The notes under the pieces are model-generated. The model did not search any database and was not told the origin of the DNA. It worked only from the letters and a program-made list of their open reading frames with translations. A stretch of 12,523 nt of DNA. It comes from Aquificaceae bacterium (lineage in GTDB: Bacteria; Aquificota; Aquificia; Aquificales; Aquificaceae). Location of the stretch: assembly GCA_027049085.1 (NCBI GenBank), contig JALTVH010000208.1:1-12523 (forward strand), given 5' to 3'. Positions 6,693 through 12,523 of the stretch are shown here, piece after piece. The position numbers and the translations under genes are program-made. Every line of letters starts with the position of its first letter. Position 1 is the first letter of the stretch.

Positions 6693-8386
6693 TGCATAAG
6701 GACTCTGTTTATCTCTTCAAGAGAGGTTATGCCTTTCTTAACCTTGAGCAGGCCTGAGCCGTAAAGAGTTCTCATTCCTGCCTTTTTTGCAGCCTCCCTT
6801 ATCTCATCTGCTGTTGCACCCTTTATGATCAATTTTCTGAGTTCATCATCTATTTCCATTATTTCATGGACAGCAGTCCTCCCCTTGTAACCAGTGAAAC
6901 CACATACTTCGCACCCCTTCTCATTTGCCTTGAAGACGGTTACATCCTCGCTAGTATCCTTTATGAGACCCATCCTTACAAGGGCTTCTTTTGGGATGTC
7001 ATGGGGTCTCTTACAGTTGTTGCACAGCCTTCTGACAAGCCTCTGGGCAACCACGAGGACGAGGGAGGAACCAACAAGGAAAGGCTCTATTCCCATATCG
7101 GTAAGCCTTGAGATGGTAGTTGGTGCGTCGTTGGTGTGGAGGGTAGAGAAGACCAGGTGCCCGGTAAGCGATGCCCTTATCGCTATATCCCCCGTTTCCT
7201 GATCCCTGATCTCACCCACAAGGATTATGTCAGGGTCCTGCCTGAGGAATGCCCTCAGGACGTTTGAGAAGGTAAGCCCTATCCTTTCATTGACCTGTAC
7301 CTGATTGATCCCTGGTATCGCAACCTCAACGGGGTCTTCGGCTGTCATTATATTGACACCTGGCTGGTTTCTCTCCATAAGGGCGGAATAAAGGGTTGTG
7401 GTTTTACCTGAACCGGTTGGACCGGTAACAAGGATCATGCCCCAGGGTTTCCAGATAGCGCTCCTGAACTTTTCGAGGTCGTCCTCTTCAAAGCCCAGGT
7501 CCTCCAGCTTAACGTTCAGGTACTTCTCCGCTTCCTGGATTCTCATGACGACCTTTTCGCCGTAAACTGTCGGTACAGTTGAAACCCTGAGGTCTATCTT
7601 TTTGCCTTCTATCTTGATCCTGATCCTTCCGTCCTGTGGCTTCCTTTTCTCTGCTATGTCAAGGTTTGACATGATCTTGTATCTTGCGACAAGGCTGTCC
7701 TTGATGTTGGCAGGAAGCTGATGGTATATACGTAATACGCCGTCAACTCGGTATCTTACAAGAACCTTTTTCTCAAAGGGTTCAACATGGATGTCGGAGG
7801 CTCCCATGCTCACCGACTCGTAGATAAGTCCGTTGGCCAGCTTCACTATTGGCGCTTCCTCTGTAGCATGCATTAGCTGGTCTATTGGTAATTCATCATC
7901 TTCCTTTTCTATTTCAACCTCTGCATCCTGAATCTGACTCAAGACGTCACCGAGCTTGGGAAAGTGTTTATCAAGGACTTTCTCTATTGTTGTAAGGGGG
8001 GCAAAGTAGGTAACTATGGTGCTCGCTTTGGTGTGAAACCTCAGTTCGTTGACCAGAGACTGGTTCAGAGGGTTGAGCATCAGAACGTGGAGCTTTCCCT
8101 TTTCATACTTGACAGGGACTATTTTGTACTTTCTCAGAAAGTCCTGGGGGATTGAGTTGAGAATATGAGAGGGAATATCAAGGTTCTCAATTGATCCCTT
8201 CCATACCTTCTGGGGAAGTATGTTTTGAAAAAAGGCCATAATGTCCTTATCAGACATAATTCCCAGCCTGAGGAGGGTCTGGAAAATATCCTCATCGTCC
8301 CTTCCCTCTGCAACAGCCCTCTTTGCATCATCTTCCTTAAGAAAACCAGCTTTTATAAGCAGGTTGAGTATCTTTTCATTCTCCAT
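6689..8386 (-). CDS. pilB: type IV pilus assembly / type II secretion ATPase (PilB/GspE family)
   Basis: This cytoplasmic hexameric ATPase drives pilus extension or pseudopilus assembly. The 565-residue protein has an N-terminal MshEN/GspE-N-like region (about 1-150), then the N2 domain with ASDIHVEP near 196-203. The Walker A GPTGSGKT is at 322-329, the Asp box (TAEDPVE) at 348-354, the Walker B region with DPDIILVGEIRD at 384-395 and the His box (GHLVFSTLHT) at 409-418. The zinc-type tetrad is CNNC (455-458) and CEVC (492-495). The tetra-Cys and N-terminal domain mark PilB/GspE rather than the retraction ATPase PilT. Length and motifs are complete. Choosing PilB over GspE is a guess because no pilC, pilM or secretin gene is visible. 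The start is backed by a strong AAGGGG at 8393-8398 (six-base spacing) inside the end of panB, which it overlaps by 11 bp. The DUF3108-like gene follows with a 4-base overlap. Confidence 0.93.
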   Translation of the reverse strand: MENEKILNLLIKAGFLKEDDAKRAVAEGRDDEDIFQTLLRLGIMSDKDIMAFFQNILPQKVWKGSIENLDIPSHILNSIPQDFLRKYKIVPVKYEKGKLHVLMLNPLNQSLVNELRFHTKASTIVTYFAPLTTIEKVLDKHFPKLGDVLSQIQDAEVEIEKEDDELPIDQLMHATEEAPIVKLANGLIYESVSMGASDIHVEPFEKKVLVRYRVDGVLRIYHQLPANIKDSLVARYKIMSNLDIAEKRKPQDGRIRIKIEGKKIDLRVSTVPTVYGEKVVMRIQEAEKYLNVKLEDLGFEEDDLEKFRSAIWKPWGMILVTGPTGSGKTTTLYSALMERNQPGVNIMTAEDPVEVAIPGINQVQVNERIGLTFSNVLRAFLRQDPDIILVGEIRDQETGDIAIRASLTGHLVFSTLHTNDAPTTISRLTDMGIEPFLVGSSLVLVVAQRLVRRLCNNCKRPHDIPKEALVRMGLIKDTSEDVTVFKANEKGCEVCGFTGYKGRTAVHEIMEIDDELRKLIIKGATADEIREAAKKAGMRTLYGSGLLKVKKGITSLEEINRVLMQ

Positions 8387-9179
8387 AGCTTTCCCCTTCC
8401 GACGGGAAGTCTCCCCTTTCTACATCTATTTTAAAGTTTCTTAAAGCCTCTCTAAAGATTTTGGCGCCTTCGGCGTACCTCCTGACAAACTTTGGCTTCA
8501 CGTAATCAACGAGTCCAACGAGGTCATGAAAGACCAGAACCTGTCCGTCGCAGTATTTACCTGCGCCAATTCCCACTGTTATTACCGAGGAGCTTTCGCT
8601 GAGGTCTTTTGCGACCTTCCAGGGAATACTTTCAAGCACGACCATAAAAACCCCCGCATCTTCAAGTATCTTAAGATCCCTCTTGAGTTTTTCAACCTCC
8701 TCCTGCTCTTTACCGACCACTTTTGGTCCCCCGAACCTGTGTTCCGACTGAGGGGTGTAGCCTATATGACCTACCACCGGGATACCGGCGTCAACAAGCC
8801 TCCTGACCAGATGGGCAATTTCCTCGCCTCCCTCAAGCTTCACTGCCTGAGCTCCGGTCTCTTTTATAACCCTCCCGCAGTTTCTGAGGCCCTCTTCTGC
8901 CGATGCCTGATAGCTCATAAAGGGCATATCAACGATAATAAATCGGGTCGGAGCCCCTCTTTTAACAGCTTTTGTGTGGTAGATTATCTCCTCAACCGTT
9001 ACGGGGAGGGTTGATTCCTGTCCCTGGAAAACCATTCCAAGGGAATCCCCAACGAGCACCGAATCTATTCCAACCTCTTCACACAGGCGGGCGGAAATAA
9101 AGTCGTAGGTTGAGATCATGGTGATTTTTCTGCCTTCCTTCTTTTTCTTTCTGAGGGTCCTTACTGTTACTCTTTCCAT
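8376..9179 (-). CDS. panB: 3-methyl-2-oxobutanoate hydroxymethyltransferase
   Basis: PanB (ketopantoate hydroxymethyltransferase) transfers a hydroxymethyl group from 5,10-methylenetetrahydrofolate to 2-oxoisovalerate, the first committed step to pantothenate and coenzyme A. The 267-residue protein has the family length and motifs: MISTYDF near residue 21, VGDSLGM with metal ligand Asp45, IVDMPF with Asp84, VKLEGG with Lys114 and Glu116, GHIGYTPQS, and VLESIP with the catalytic-type Glu. All active-site positions look intact. No panC or panD is in the window. The ATG at 9177-9179 lies 5 bases after the transporter stop codon, with no recognisable ribosome binding site, so translation may depend on the upstream gene. 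The last 11 bp overlap pilB. Confidence 0.95.
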   Translation of the reverse strand: MERVTVRTLRKKKKEGRKITMISTYDFISARLCEEVGIDSVLVGDSLGMVFQGQESTLPVTVEEIIYHTKAVKRGAPTRFIIVDMPFMSYQASAEEGLRNCGRVIKETGAQAVKLEGGEEIAHLVRRLVDAGIPVVGHIGYTPQSEHRFGGPKVVGKEQEEVEKLKRDLKILEDAGVFMVVLESIPWKVAKDLSESSSVITVGIGAGKYCDGQVLVFHDLVGLVDYVKPKFVRRYAEGAKIFREALRNFKIDVERGDFPSEGESYGE

Positions 9180-9184
9180 AATTT

Positions 9185-9613
9185 CTATTGTAATTTTGAA
9201 GAGATCGTAATAAGTATCACACCTGCCACAACAAGAATAGCACCAACCAATCTCAGAAGGCTGAAGGGCTCTCCGAGAAAGGCGAAGGCAAGGAGGCTTG
9301 CCCAGAGAGGAGAGCTTGCCACCACAGGAGCAACCAGTGAAACATCACCAAGCTTGATCGCCTTGTAATACAAAAGGAGTCCAAGGAAACCCGATATAAA
9401 GCCACCAAGAGATATAACCGCTAAGTCTCTTGCAGGGTGGACCAGGGATTCCCTCGTCACAAGTATAAAGAACAGTGCAAATATCGTTGCGGTGAGGTTG
9501 TGGATAAAGATTCCTACTATAGGCGGTACACTTCCCTTCAGGCCTATTTTAAATATAAGAGGAGCTGTGCTCCAGACGATAGCTGAAAGAAAGGCAAATA
9601 CCAGAGGTTTCAA
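9185..9613 (-). CDS. half-size EamA/DMT-family membrane transporter
   Basis: This is a small integral membrane protein of the drug/metabolite transporter superfamily with a single EamA domain, where most members have two. Starting at the TTG at 9611-9613 it is 142 residues. Five hydrophobic segments are visible at about 3-24, 31-53, 64-87, 91-114 and 117-137, including the family-typical YYKAIKLGDVSLVAPV and the closing FLGEP followed by VVAGVILI. Single-domain DMT proteins usually work as dimers; the substrate is unknown. The TTG overlaps the xth stop as TTGA, and a GGGG lies upstream within xth. The frame continues further into xth, but those 22 extra residues are polar and merely overlap the conserved exonuclease end, so I reject the longer start. 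It lies between xth and panB; a link to pantothenate or branched-chain oxoacid export is speculation. A truncated two-domain gene is unlikely because both ends are clean. Confidence 0.85.
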   Translation of the reverse strand: MKPLVFAFLSAIVWSTAPLIFKIGLKGSVPPIVGIFIHNLTATIFALFFILVTRESLVHPARDLAVISLGGFISGFLGLLLYYKAIKLGDVSLVAPVVASSPLWASLLAFAFLGEPFSLLRLVGAILVVAGVILITISSKLQ

Positions 9614-10386
9614 TCTTTCAATACCCCGATGACAGGTGCGTGATCTGAGGGTTTTGGTGTCCTCCGCTTCCTGGGCCACATATCAACGTAAACGTCTTTA
9701 ATCTTATCCTTCAGGCAGTCTGTTACCAGTATGTAATCAATTCGCATCCCCTTATCCTTCCACACCATCCCTCCTATGTAATCCCACCAGGTGAATTGGA
9801 CTTTATCTGGATACAGGTATCTAAAGGCATCAACAAATCCCCACTCAAGGACTCTTTTGAAAGCTTCTCTTTCTTCAGGCATAGTCCCTATTGTGTCCTT
9901 GAGAAGTTCAGGATCAAAAACGTCAATGTCTTCTATTGCCACATTGAAGTCGCCAACCATTATTAATTTCTGGTCGGGGGAAAACCTGCTCTTTAAAAAC
10001 TCAAGGAGTTTGTCGTAAAACCTCAGTTTGTAAAAGAACTTTTCAGTTCCCCTTACATCGCCGTGGGGTGCGTAGATGTTAATAACCCACAGGTCCCCGA
10101 AAAGCGCTGAGATAAGCCTCTTTTGCTCATCCATGTGGGGATCGTCCATTCCTTTTATTACCTCATCTGGGTTGTGTTTGGAGCAGATACACACCCCGTT
10201 GTAAGTTTTCTGGGCAAAGACCTCACAGTGGTAACCTCTTTTACTGAACTCTTCAAAGGGAAAGTTCTTTTCTTCCTGCTTCAGTTCCTGAAGACACAGA
10301 ATATCAACCGTTTCCCTCTCAAGCCACTGAAAGAGAAGGTCCTTTCTTGCCTTTATTGAGTTAACGTTATGGGTTGCAATCTTCAT
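9610..10386 (-). CDS. xth: exodeoxyribonuclease III / AP endonuclease
   Basis: This metal-dependent nuclease cuts at abasic sites and degrades 3' ends in base-excision repair. The 258-residue product carries the family's catalytic set: Asn7 in ATHNVNSI, Glu34 in CLQELK, a Tyr in NIYAPHG, the GDFNVA pair (Asp and Asn), RIDYILVT, and the final SDHAPV with Asp248 and His249. It groups with XthA by eye. His6 sits where E. coli and most relatives have Trp (ATWN), and NIYAPHG has His where an Asn is usual; neither is a core catalytic position. The start is ATG 10384-10386, preceded by an AAGGGGG ribosome binding site that lies inside a small hairpin between this gene and tRNA-Ser. The stop overlaps the transporter start (TTGA). 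It may work in the same repair pathway as PolX, but that gene is in a different transcription unit. Confidence 0.95.
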   Translation of the reverse strand: MKIATHNVNSIKARKDLLFQWLERETVDILCLQELKQEEKNFPFEEFSKRGYHCEVFAQKTYNGVCICSKHNPDEVIKGMDDPHMDEQKRLISALFGDLWVINIYAPHGDVRGTEKFFYKLRFYDKLLEFLKSRFSPDQKLIMVGDFNVAIEDIDVFDPELLKDTIGTMPEEREAFKRVLEWGFVDAFRYLYPDKVQFTWWDYIGGMVWKDKGMRIDYILVTDCLKDKIKDVYVDMWPRKRRTPKPSDHAPVIGVLKD

Positions 10387-10408
10387 CCCAAATCCCCCTT
10401 GGGTTTGG
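10387..10408 (-). promoter_or_regulatory. tRNA trailer hairpin holding the xth ribosome binding site
   Basis: The 22 bases between the tRNA-Ser 3' CCA and the xth start can fold in two ways on the minus strand. CCCAA can pair with TTGGG, leaving the GGGGGAT in the loop. CCAAA can pair with TTTGG around a larger loop. The only ribosome binding site of xth (AAGGGGG) sits in this structure, so folding and tRNA 3' processing could affect xth translation. There is no T-run, so it is unlikely to be a terminator. Confidence 0.35.
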
Positions 10409-10499
10409 TGGCGGAGGGGGTGGGATTCGAACCCACGGAGGGCTGTTAACCCTCAAGTGATTTCAAATCACCCGCCTTCGTCCGCTCGGCCACCCCTCC
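10409..10499 (-). tRNA. tRNA-Ser, anticodon UGA
   Basis: A complete class II tRNA folds by eye. The acceptor GGAGGGG pairs with CCCCTCC, followed by discriminator G and an encoded CCA (10409-10411). The D-arm is GCCGAGCGGACGAAGGC. The anticodon stem GGTGA/TCACT has the loop TTTGAAA with anticodon TGA (+ strand 10463-10465), reading UCA codons. A long variable arm (GAGGG with CCCTC) is typical of tRNA-Ser. The T-arm is GTGGG/CCCAC with TTCGAAT. It sits 13 bp after the lpxI stop and 22 bp before the xth start on the same strand. No convincing promoter precedes it and no terminator follows it, so it is probably cut out of a longer mRNA by RNase P and 3' nucleases. Confidence 0.97.
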
Positions 10500-10512
10500 A
10501 GGGATCAATAAT

Positions 10513-11298
10513 TTAGCACAGTCCATAAACAGGGATGCGGTACCGATCGGCTGTCTTGTAGAACTTATCTCCGTCAATGACGAAGACCTTGTTAGCTTCA
10601 ATAAAGAGTGCATCGGCTCCCGATTCTTTCATCGCTTCAAGGGTTTCAACCCCAACCCCAGGGACATCTATCCTGAAGTCCTGCTCTTTCCGGGCAACTT
10701 TAATAACTCTCGTTTTTTTACCTGCGATCTTTCCTCCCCTGATTATAGTTTCCTGTGTTCCTTCCATTGCTTCCACTGCCACAACTGCCTTGTCTTTAAC
10801 CACAATTGTCTGACCAATATCAAGGCTTGCAAGTTCTTTAGCAATTGGCATTCCGAATCTTCCGTCCTCCAAGGCTTCGCGGGAGGGCACTGACCTGGTA
10901 AGGGGTCCTTCACCTGCAAGGATGCTTGTGAGATAAGGCCTCGGGTCTATAAACTCAAACCCCTTCTCTTCAAGTGTTTCCATAAATGTCTTTACAATGG
11001 TTTCAGGCTTCCTGTCCTTTGCCTTCCTTAGTATTCCAAGACCCATAAAGTCAAAGTTCAGTAAACTCGTGAATATCAGTCTGTGCTCAAATTTTCCAAG
11101 CATTACTATCCTCTGGGCTTTTTCCTTTTCAAGGATCTTCATTAGCTTTCCGACTTTACCTATAGGTATTGTGTAATCACTGTTAATTGTGGTTACACCT
11201 TCTATCCCAATGGTAACAACTTTTTCTCCTGTTTTTTTAGCCTGTTCTCTGAAAACCTCTGGAAGTCTTCCTTTTCCTGCTATGAGCCCTATTCCCAT
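10513..11298 (-). CDS. lpxI: UDP-2,3-diacylglucosamine pyrophosphatase LpxI
   Basis: LpxI hydrolyses UDP-2,3-diacylglucosamine to lipid X plus UMP, the fourth step of lipid A synthesis, in bacteria that lack LpxH. The 261-residue protein has the N-terminal MGIGLIAGKGRLPEVF nucleotide-binding-like domain (DUF1009 N) and the larger C-terminal LpxI_C domain with GEGPLTRSVPSREALED, the VVAVEAMEGT stretch and DVPGVGVETL. Asp211 in the last corresponds by position to the catalytic Asp known from Caulobacter LpxI. Its presence supports a lipid A-making, diderm host. I chose the ATG at 11296-11298 because the family begins with this glycine-rich motif. The frame can be extended to a GTG at 11374-11376, but that would overlap the start of divergent rng. 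No ribosome binding site precedes the ATG. tRNA-Ser follows within 13 bp and the gene heads the long minus-strand block. Confidence 0.92.
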   Translation of the reverse strand: MGIGLIAGKGRLPEVFREQAKKTGEKVVTIGIEGVTTINSDYTIPIGKVGKLMKILEKEKAQRIVMLGKFEHRLIFTSLLNFDFMGLGILRKAKDRKPETIVKTFMETLEEKGFEFIDPRPYLTSILAGEGPLTRSVPSREALEDGRFGMPIAKELASLDIGQTIVVKDKAVVAVEAMEGTQETIIRGGKIAGKKTRVIKVARKEQDFRIDVPGVGVETLEAMKESGADALFIEANKVFVIDGDKFYKTADRYRIPVYGLC

Positions 11299-11329
11299 GT
11301 CGCTGAAATAACTTAAAATATCATACTGG
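11299..11329. promoter_or_regulatory. 31-bp divergent lpxI / rng start region
   Basis: Only 31 AT-rich bases separate the two start codons, and neither gene has a ribosome binding site. On the plus strand TAAAAT (11314-11319) and, on the minus strand, TATGAT (complement of 11320-11325) are possible -10 elements close to each start. That fits leaderless or nearly leaderless transcripts, with -35 elements inside the opposite gene. This is inference from spacing. Confidence 0.35.
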
Positions 11330-12523
11330 ATGGATGTAAGGATCGTAATTACCGCCAGCAAGAACCTTATTATCACCTTTATCCTGAGAGGAAATGAGAT
11401 ATCGGAGGTCAGGGTTGAAAAGAGGGGTGTTCAGAGAATTGCCGGAAGTATCTTTAAAGGAAAAATAAAGAGACTTGCTAATAGTCTTGATGGCGCCTTT
11501 CTTGACATAGGTCTTGAAAAAGAAGCATATCTTCCCTTCAGGGAACTCCCAGTTACAAAGGAAAAGGTAACCAGACCTGAAATAGGTGAACCGATCCTTG
11601 TTCAGGTCAAGAGGGAACCGATAGAGGAAAAAGGTGCTAAGGTCTCTGGACGCCTGAGCATACCGGGGAAATATCTGATCTATCTGCCTAACTCCGAGGG
11701 TGTCTTTGTGTCATCAAAGATAGCTTCCGATGATAAGAGGGAAAGATATCAGAAGATCCTCTCTGAGATTCTCAATGGAGACGGTGTTATAGTGAGGACC
11801 TCGGCGGAAGAGGTTGATGACTCCCAGCTTAAAGGTGAGTTAAAGGAACTGCGAAAGAGGTGGAAGTCAATAAAGAATAAAGCGGGGGAGGTTGGACAGG
11901 GTCTCATTTATGAAGAGGCACCGTTATTCTTTCAGGTTATAAGGGACAACTGGCAGGATGTAAAAGAAATTGTCATTGATGACAGGGACGTCTGGACAGA
12001 GCTACTTAGCCTTATTGAGAATGGCTTTTATGAACTCATAGATAGGGTCAGGTATGTTAAGAACATAAGTGTCTTTTTCAAGAAATACGACCTTGATAGG
12101 GCTCTAACCAAGCTATTTACAAGATATGTCTGGCTCAGGGGCGGTGGTTACATCGTAATTGAAGAAACCGAAGCTATGACAGTCATAGATGTCAACAGCG
12201 GTGCTGGATGCGGTGAATCCCTTGAGGAAAATGCACTTCAGACTAATCTTGAAGCTGCGGAGGAGATAGCAAAACAGATAAAGTTACGTGATCTGGGCGG
12301 GATTATAATCATTGATTTTATTGATATGAAGGACAAGTCCAGCAGAGATACCCTCATCAGCAGATTTAAAGAGCTCTTTGCCGATGAGGGTACAAAAGTG
12401 CACATTTACGGGATAACCCAGCTTGGCCTCCTGGAGATGACAAGGCGAAAGGAGACCCCGAGCGTAACCAAGATCCTTTCAACCGACTGCCCTTTCTGTA
12501 AAGGAAGGGGCTATATAAAGAGT
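11330..12523 (+). CDS. rng: ribonuclease E/G family endoribonuclease (3' end outside window)
   Basis: RNase E/G enzymes cut single-stranded, AU-rich RNA and process rRNA and tRNA precursors. The frame opens at ATG 11330-11332, after an in-frame TAA at 11309-11311, and stays open for 398 codons to the window edge. An S1-like RNA-binding domain starts near residue 34 with GVQRIAGSIFKGKIKRL and FLDIGLEKEAYLPF. The DNase I-like catalytic region has TVIDVNSGAG with Asp287 and IIIIDFIDMK with Asp329, which correspond by alignment to the RNase E metal ligands Asp303 and Asp346. The zinc-link motif CPFCKGRG has Cys387 and Cys390, as in the tetramer-forming Cys pair of RNase E. The S1 region is shorter than in E. 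coli RNase G. Because the CPFC motif comes so near the end in RNase G, probably only a short tail is missing, but a longer RNase E-type tail cannot be excluded. No ribosome binding site is seen. Confidence 0.95.
   Translation, partial: MDVRIVITASKNLIITFILRGNEISEVRVEKRGVQRIAGSIFKGKIKRLANSLDGAFLDIGLEKEAYLPFRELPVTKEKVTRPEIGEPILVQVKREPIEEKGAKVSGRLSIPGKYLIYLPNSEGVFVSSKIASDDKRERYQKILSEILNGDGVIVRTSAEEVDDSQLKGELKELRKRWKSIKNKAGEVGQGLIYEEAPLFFQVIRDNWQDVKEIVIDDRDVWTELLSLIENGFYELIDRVRYVKNISVFFKKYDLDRALTKLFTRYVWLRGGGYIVIEETEAMTVIDVNSGAGCGESLEENALQTNLEAAEEIAKQIKLRDLGGIIIIDFIDMKDKSSRDTLISRFKELFADEGTKVHIYGITQLGLLEMTRRKETPSVTKILSTDCPFCKGRGYIKS

Noticed and set aside
8526..9014. Open frame of 162 codons on the plus strand inside panB
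   Set aside because: It lies entirely antisense to a complete panB with intact active-site motifs; its translation shows no recognisable family and it has no convincing start signal.
10409..10499. tRNA-Ser as an integration site for a mobile element
   Set aside because: The tRNA is flanked closely by housekeeping genes on both sides. There is no integrase and no duplicate of the tRNA 3' end in the window.
11299..11376. Upstream GTG start for lpxI adding 26 residues
   Set aside because: It would overlap the rng coding region by 47 bp, and the LpxI family starts with the MGIGLIAGKG motif. The added segment is not a convincing signal peptide for a cytoplasmic-side enzyme.

Overview
The window is ordinary, dense, mostly housekeeping DNA. 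It probably comes from a thermophilic, Gram-negative (LPS-making) bacterium, with Aquificota as my best guess. The grounds are a TrmB tRNA methyltransferase with a C-terminal extension of about 105 residues, as described for Aquifex, together with a PHP-type PolX, LpxI (lipid A synthesis), DXS, PilB and very tight gene packing. Placement is inference: no rRNA or other strong phylogenetic marker is present. I see no insertion sequence, phage gene, CRISPR array, toxin-antitoxin pair or restriction system.

Left part (1-3681). The 3' end of dxs (isoprenoid synthesis) is followed on the same strand by an unrecognised 178-residue protein gene with a plausible promoter of its own. That gene runs convergently into trmB and overlaps it by 11 bp. 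trmB is translationally coupled (ATGA) behind polX; both are on the minus strand. polX and lpd diverge from a 51-bp spacer.

Middle and right (3682-11298). lpd (a dihydrolipoamide dehydrogenase family flavoprotein) ends 3 bp from the converging end of a long minus-strand block. In transcription order this block is lpxI, tRNA-Ser(UGA), xth (exonuclease III), a half-size EamA/DMT transporter, panB, pilB, a DUF3108-like secreted protein, and a MoeB/ThiF-type adenylyltransferase. Gaps are 32 bp or less and four junctions overlap or nearly touch, so it reads as one operon of mixed functions with a structural tRNA inside it.

Right end (11330-12523). rng (RNase E/G family) diverges from lpxI, with only 31 bp between the two start codons, and runs off the window just after its zinc-link motif.

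The points most worth a second look are the tRNA gene buried between two protein genes with a small hairpin at the next ribosome binding site, the extremely short lpxI/rng divergent spacer, the unknown protein at 478-1014, and the coupling of pilB to a DUF3108-like protein. I did not find a convincing new multi-gene system.
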